From Hypsibius dujardini (taxonomy: Eukaryota > Tardigrada > Eutardigrada > Parachela > Hypsibiidae): a stretch of 23,302 nucleotides of DNA. The notes below the pieces were generated by a model. That model searched no databases and was not told the origin of the DNA. It was given only the letters and a program-made list of their open reading frames with translations. The position numbers and the translations under genes are program-made. The stretch covers positions 1 through 23,302 of the forward strand of contig LRSR01000405.1 in NCBI GenBank assembly GCA_001579985.1, read 5' to 3'. Positions 18,591 to 23,302 of this stretch are shown here, one piece after another (the stretch's first letter is position 1; the number at the start of each line of letters is the position of its first letter).

Positions 18591-18941
18591 TTTTGCGCCG
18601 GATTTGGTTCCGCGTTTCGTGTTTTCTTCCCATCGTCGTCTCATTCGTTGGGACTTAGGAAAACGAAACATGGTGACGTCTTCCCCACTCTGCACATTGC
18701 ACAGGGCCACGCTACAGACTTTCGTTCCGTGCTTCCTTTTCGTTATTGTTGGCTCTGCTGGTCTGCCAAAGAGTTCACTGGAAGTGGTTTGACTGGTTGA
18801 ACACGGTAATGGCTCGCTTGGTTCTGCAGTCAATGTCGATACAGATTGGGGACTGCTTGCATGACCGATGGGGTTGAGTTGGTCGACCGGAGCATGAAGC
18901 TCCAGCCGAAGAGCAGAGCGAGAATCAGCCTTTCCGTAATC
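18591..18941 (-). pseudogene. THAP zinc-finger exon of the P-like transposase
   Basis: After an acceptor TTTTATTGCTTTTAG (18942) the minus strand runs through a Ser/Pro-rich part into KVCSVALC, GEDVTMFRFPKSQ and RMRRRWEEN. This is the first half of a THAP domain: the C-x4-C pair, the FRFP element and the invariant Trp. The second half (the C-x2-H pair in an ICS.HF-type block) is not present in this frame, which ends at 18588. THAP domains bind the transposon ends. Confidence 0.7.
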
Positions 18942-20237
18942 TAAAAGCAATAAAAGAAAACACTGATAATAAGAATTCAAGATAGTCGGTTTTCTTGAAA
19001 CTGACAGAGGGATCAGTGCGTTCGGATTCGAATTGTGTTAGTTTTATCAATTTTACTAAGGACCCTATCATGAGTTGGCTTTAGTTTTTTGGTTGGATCA
19101 TCAGACTTCTGAAGGTTTTACAATGGCAATAATAAAATCACCACCCAGTACCGCTAACACGGTATGGTTTTTTATATTTATTTTAAAATAAGACTTAAAA
19201 TACCAAAACATGTATTTTATCTTAAAACAAAATTCATTTTATTTAAAATCAGTTTTGGACGGAGGGCTATTTTCAATTTAATATAATTCAGGCATGTGGC
19301 TAATTAAATATTTTGATTTATTTTAAAACTTTTCACCGTAATATGCATTAAAATTGATGTTTTAGATTAAAGTTTTTAAGTTCTGCTACGCAATGTCAAT
19401 TCATTGATGAATTATTGGTGAATTATTGGTGAAGCTATTTTCAGTCAACCAATTGTAAACATTCAGTGCTTGATATGTTGCCTCTGAGTCTATTGAGACA
19501 ATTTCGTGTAGTTTAACAGTTCAGATATCACGAAAAGTCAGTAAAACATAACAGGAAGAAAAATTGCACGGTTCAACAATTATTATGCGATGATTCCATA
19601 AATTGATAACATGGGAATTAATTTAAATGAAATAAATTAACCAACCATAACTGTTCGCTAGAATTTTTAATTTAATGAGCTAAAAAATCGCTTGTGAGTG
19701 CCGGGGTTTGTTCTTTTAACTGAAGTGTTCTCTTTACAAACCGAGATTGTAACTGCAGGACTCTTCCACAGGTGTCGAACCGTGTATCCCCGCAGGACAC
19801 ATGCTACTTCCGAATCGGCCATCTACAGATTCAGTTGTTGGATAGTGATCGTCGGGTTCGGTCTCTAATAACAACTGGAAAAGTAAGTGAAATAATGCTG
19901 TTTAAATAACGTGATTGATTTTTCATAACACCATTAATTTATATCTTTGGGTAAAGTGAATTATAATAAAGAACTCACTGTGCGTGAAAAAAAACCAAAT
20001 TCTAATCCTAACTATTTAGAAAAACAATTTAAATTAAATATCTTAATATTTAAAAAAAATGCAATGACTATAAATAAAAATATACCTTTAAATTTGCATT
20101 CTTATTTTGTGAAATTGAATAAAATAAAAGTGCGTCATTAAAAACTAACAACCGCTTTCTGTACATTTTTGCATTTACAACGTAATCAAATATATATTAA
20201 ACAATACAGTGTGGATTCTGATGAAAAATCGTATTGA
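18942..20237. other. AT-rich stretch, at most one weak exon candidate
   Basis: Largely AT-rich with no ORF over 65 codons. The one coding-like piece is 19759-19882 on the plus strand: acceptor AACTGCAG, an open frame containing DTCYFRIGHLQIQLLDSDRR, and a perfect GTAAGT donor. I recognise no family and would not call it a gene without transcripts. Confidence 0.35.
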
Positions 20238-21022
20238 ATGGATTTGAATGAATCAGTGGCGCGTTACTTACAAGATTACTCGGTAAAACGCTGCTTGGGA
20301 GGTACGATGGTGCGCTTGTCATACCCTCAGATGTTTCAGAAAACGATGAGACCACAGATGATTCCGAACGGTCGTTCCAGAAAGTTGTCCTGCTGTACTT
20401 CGTGGCAAGATGGTGTTCAAGTGTTGGACTACGCCCAACAAGTCCTCATACCCAATCATTATAGCTCTTTAACTCACAAGTACCTTGCTTAGGTAGTGAG
20501 TCTATCTACCCTGTTAACCCTATTCTGCTGCTACAGCTATTTACTTGTATGTAATTGTGATGTTTGTGCTAATTACTATCAATTCTATAGTTAACACTTT
20601 ACTATATAATCATATGTTTTATTAGTTTTAGAGGCAGTTGTACTACCTCTTTTCTTTCTTCAAGTTCATTCATTCATTCAGTCTAATAAACTTGTTACCT
20701 ATCCAACTTCCTGTTGGTAGACCTAACACAAGGGACTTGCGTTTATTTCCTTGACGTTTCGCTCCCTGTCCAAACTCAGTTCGAATATTCGCATTTTGAG
20801 GCCAAATCTTCAGACAAATCTAAAAAGCAGAATAATCTACGAAGGAAGCTTTACACATTTCGACCAGTCAAAGCGAGTATAAACAGCTCAGTCGAAACTT
20901 TTATTTTCGAAGTTCTATTTTATTCTGCGCTGAAACGGGAAGATCTCACCTCGTTACCCCGCGAGTTTATAAATGCGACTTCATTTGACGCAAACACGCC
21001 ATTACTGATCTTAATGAGGTGA
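20238..21022 (+). pseudogene. Unknown ORF split by a solo LTR
   Basis: The segments 20238-20421 and 20733-21022 are open in the same frame once the LTR (20422-20728) and one CAAG flank are left out. That is 474 bases, 157 codons plus TGA. The ATG at 20238 follows directly on an in-frame TGA. The left part contains RYLQDYSVKRCLGGTM. The right part contains TCVYFLDVSLPVQTQF, KKQNNLRRKLYTFRPVK and LPREFINATSF. No family is recognised. As it stands the LTR supplies a stop, so the product would be truncated. Confidence 0.5.
20422..20728 (+). mobile_element. Solo LTR, plus orientation, TSD CAAG
   Basis: 307 bp from TGTTGGACTACGCCCAACA to CCTAACA, with CTATATAATCATATG and TCTAATAAACTTG. CAAG flanks it on both sides (20418-20421 and 20729-20732). 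It is closely related to the copy at 16940-17255, with scattered differences and small indels. Confidence 0.92.
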
Positions 21023-22469
21023 TGAGGTGGTGATAGACCACAGCTGAAAACAAAAATACTTAAAACTGGCCAATTGTGAAAGAATCTGGAGCTCTCAGGT
21101 CAACATTTCTTACAGTATGTCCGCGCAGACCGAACAGACAAATGAACCAATTGTGCAGTTGACAAATGCAGGCAGTCTCACGCCACAGTCAAAGCACTTT
21201 GCGTTGTGGGAAAGATTTCTCACTTGTCTGACACTTGCCGTAGCGCTCCGAGTGGATGAAAGCGGTTCGTGCATATCCAAGTGTTATCCTGAAAACAGGC
21301 GGGAATATTAGCCCTCAATGCATGGCTCTGTGCATATATATCTTTGAGGTGTTGAAAATCGAAAAAAGGATATCCAATTTATATTACTTCAAAGAAAATT
21401 AAGACTATGTGCCATATTTTGGGGCGATTAGAGGAAATAAGTCATGCAATTTGAAGCACAATCGAATAAATTTTATCCTGACTTCATGCAGTTTTCGCTG
21501 ATGCTTTGTAGCCAGCCCAGAAAGCGCGGCCAAACCCCGGGGAAGGGAACATTTCTAATTCACTTTGCGGATGCAAGACCAGAAAAGCTCGAGGATTCGA
21601 GAAGTTTTCTCATAGGGCAGCCGATAATAACGGCTATTTTCTTGAATGGTTTGATTAACTTATAGCTTGATTGATGTATTGTAGGTACAGTAAAAGGCCC
21701 ATCAATTAATCAAATGACTAAATCACCATAATAGCATCCACGTAGCATTGACTAATCAGTCAATCAATCATAGGCCAGTGAACCTTACTTCCACTCATTT
21801 GAAAACAGCGCGGAATATTCTTCGACAGCCCTCGCAGGTTTATCTCCTCAATATTCCGGGAGCTTAAGACAAAAATTAGTTCTAAAAGTTGGTTAGCCTT
21901 CAGCCGTCACAAATAAATCGTCCAACGAAACAGAGAACGCAAACCAGGTCTCTTCGGAGACAGTCCACTCGCTGGCTACTCTGCTCCTTTATAAACACTT
22001 CTTAGTCGATTTCGAAGTAGCCTTTCTCTCCTCACAAATGAATACGCGAAGGGTGAGATGAAATTAGCGAATTGAGTCAAAAGCGTGAGAACGAAAGGTC
22101 GAGAAAAAAAACTGTGGCCGGTCAATTCTTAAGGCCGTGTGTGGGAATCTCAATTACTTCGGTTAAGTTGAAATGGCCATAAATTTTCATTGCAAAATCA
22201 CCTTAGATAATAGCTCTTTTTGGGTAGATAATAAGCATTTTCCCTATGAAACAAAATTACGAGGGAGAGTGCGGTATAAACACAGTAAAAGACATGTCTC
22301 TTTTAGGCGCACTTCTTTGTGAGCAGAAGTTGAGTAAGTTGAAATCAAGCGTTTGCTCCAACACGAAATCTATGGCATGCCGTACGCATGCTAATTTTCC
22401 TCACTTCGCAAGGCTTGCGTGTCTGTCCGTAGACTTATGGTGTGGCTCTTATTATATATCCTCTTTGCT
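21023..22469. other. Gene-free stretch
   Basis: Short ORFs (21117-21311, 21444-21665, 22246-22473) show no family resemblance and no paired splice sites. A small ATCAATCA remnant occurs at 21700-21770. I see no tRNA, rRNA or element ends here. Confidence 0.45.
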
Positions 22470-23073
22470 GTAGGTCAAGCGATCCCTTGCCTTCATTCTT
22501 GTTCGTAAAAGTTCCTTCACGGCGTGGCTTGAAATTATTTCTGGAATATCTCCTTGGACTTCGACATTATTCTTCAGTGATCTCTCCACCTCCTCCTATC
22601 CGTTTAATTTTTCGCGCAAAAGAATACATTTTCTCCCTTAGTCACTTGCCACTTCGCCAGGGATTTTTTTCCCGAGACATCACTGACACTTTCCGAGGTC
22701 CTGCATCATGTCAAATAACGGAGGTTACCTCAAGCTGGAGGCCTATCCGGAGCCCCAGCAACAGGAGGAGTACGATGACGTGAGTGGTGGTCTTGCCCAA
22801 GCTGCCTTCAATGGCCATCACGGCCATATTGCTGCCACGGGAATGCCCGAGTTGCCGTCACGTCCCGCTTACAAACTTCCCGAAGAAACGGAGACCTTCA
22901 TCCAGCAGGCCGAGGCGGAGTTGGCTCTTTTGGGGCTGCACAGTCCGATAGTTCGGCAGCTGGCAGAAAGAGGTAAGCTGGTGTATTATTGTATGGAACG
23001 AAACGACAGGGAATTTTAAGTCTTCAAAAAAATAAAGATGGCGGTGTGCTGATAGGCGATATTTAATATAGAA
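22470..23073 (+). repeat. Segmental duplicate of the STAR gene 5' end (second copy of 7459-8066)
   Basis: About 604 bp align with 7459-8066 through the 5' flank, exon 1 and the start of intron 1 with small indels. The left limit is at GGTCAAGCGATC and the right limit after GATATTTAATATAGAA. Beyond the right limit the copies share nothing. Confidence 0.93.
22708..22972 (+). CDS. Duplicate first exon of a STAR-like protein (partial; later exons not in window)
   Basis: The exon codes 88 residues plus one base and keeps the ATG, the frame and the GTAAGC donor of the exon at 7701-7965. It differs at six residues (L2S, S6G, Q10L, E24D, S33F, D59E), with additional silent changes. Most of the QUA1-type part (ELPSRPAYKLP ... 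SPIVRQLAER) is intact. In the 330 bp that remain to the window edge there is no counterpart of the second exon, so the copy either splices to different exons or is a dead 5' fragment. Confidence 0.65.
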
Positions 23074-23112
23074 AAAGGCAGGGCCTAAAATAGCAAAAAG
23101 CTAATGATCTAC

Positions 23113-23150
23113 AACCCCCTAGGGGCGGGGCGCTTCCCGCCCCCGGGGTT
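23113..23150. other. GC-rich near-perfect hairpin
   Basis: AACCCC and GGGGCGGG on the left pair with CCCGCCCC and GGGGTT on the right around a GCGCTT loop, interrupted by a short bulge. It stands in otherwise AT-rich DNA 40 bp beyond the duplication breakpoint. Confidence 0.8.
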
Positions 23151-23302
23151 AATTTCAGCAGTTTTTTCAATTGTTCACGAGTTATTCTTACGAATTATCA
23201 TCATTAAAAATTAGGAATATAGATAATTAGGATAATTAGACGCTTTCCCCGTACGTGCTTTGGGTTATTTCATCTCTTTGTGCGCATCAGCAAGCAGAAA
23301 AA

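Larger units (their letters stand above)
14536..18941 (-). mobile_element. Decayed P-like (THAP-type) DNA transposon, interrupted by two solo LTRs
   Basis: On the minus strand, pieces of a P-element/THAP9-type transposase occur in the expected order: a THAP zinc finger (18941-18591), a central SPAAYDAF and DEMKIS catalytic region (17333-16005), a possible further exon after a strong pyrimidine tract and TTTGCAG (from about 15473), and a YLAGAFQRAAVKTF ... GLSGPLNRSIQVSFS piece (14820-14536) resembling the family's C-terminal YIAGY...GGL.PS block. P-like transposases move DNA through an RNase H-like core after THAP binding to the ends. This copy has in-frame stops, frameshifts and inserted LTRs. 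I could not see terminal inverted repeats, so the outer limits are approximate and 17345-18590 is not assigned with confidence. Confidence 0.72.

Overview
This window reads as genomic DNA from an animal, most likely an invertebrate. It has spliceosomal GT-AG introns and two conserved nuclear transcription genes. It also carries THAP/P-type, mariner-type, LTR and LINE-type element remains. I see no bacterial, organellar or CRISPR features. I cannot name the phylum from the sequence alone.

Left third (1-6190): two conserved genes stand head to head. On the minus strand is the N-terminal part (about 756 codons, nine exons) of Mediator subunit 23 (MED23); its 3' part lies off the left edge. On the plus strand is a complete two-exon gene for the PC4/SUB1 coactivator. 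They share a ~600 bp intergenic stretch with a tandem array of small hairpins. Seven of the eight complete MED23 introns, and the SUB1 intron, contain tandem arrays built on CTGT/ACAG, CAGT or ATCA/TGAT units.

Middle (6191-10881): after a gene-free stretch with minisatellites, a STAR-family (Sam68/GLD-1-like) RNA-binding gene starts at 7701. As spliced here it has the QUA1-like region and the first KH strand but no KH core, and it runs straight into a Pro/Tyr-rich tail. Across a ~600 bp CTGT-rich stretch follows a five-exon chain (9346-10881) that encodes a clear ubiquitin-like domain ending in GG, followed by an unrecognised tail. Its first exon has no ATG of its own upstream, so it may be spliced to the STAR exons. 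A 174 bp inverted-repeat element sits in its last intron.

Right half (10882-22469): a graveyard of mobile DNA. It holds a convergent pair of unrecognised related ORF fragments flanking a 373 bp mariner deletion derivative, and an intact 337-codon LINE-type ORF1 (gag) without an ORF2. A decayed P-like (THAP) transposon on the minus strand is interrupted by two solo LTRs. A third solo LTR splits another ORF. In all three solo-LTR cases, conceptual removal of the LTR plus one 4 bp flank leaves an open frame, though the TSD of one (16391-16720) is imperfect.

Right edge (22470-23302): a ~604 bp duplicate of the 5' flank and first exon of the STAR gene, about 93% identical at protein level. It breaks off 29 bp before the position of the next exon and continues into unrelated DNA with a GC-rich hairpin.
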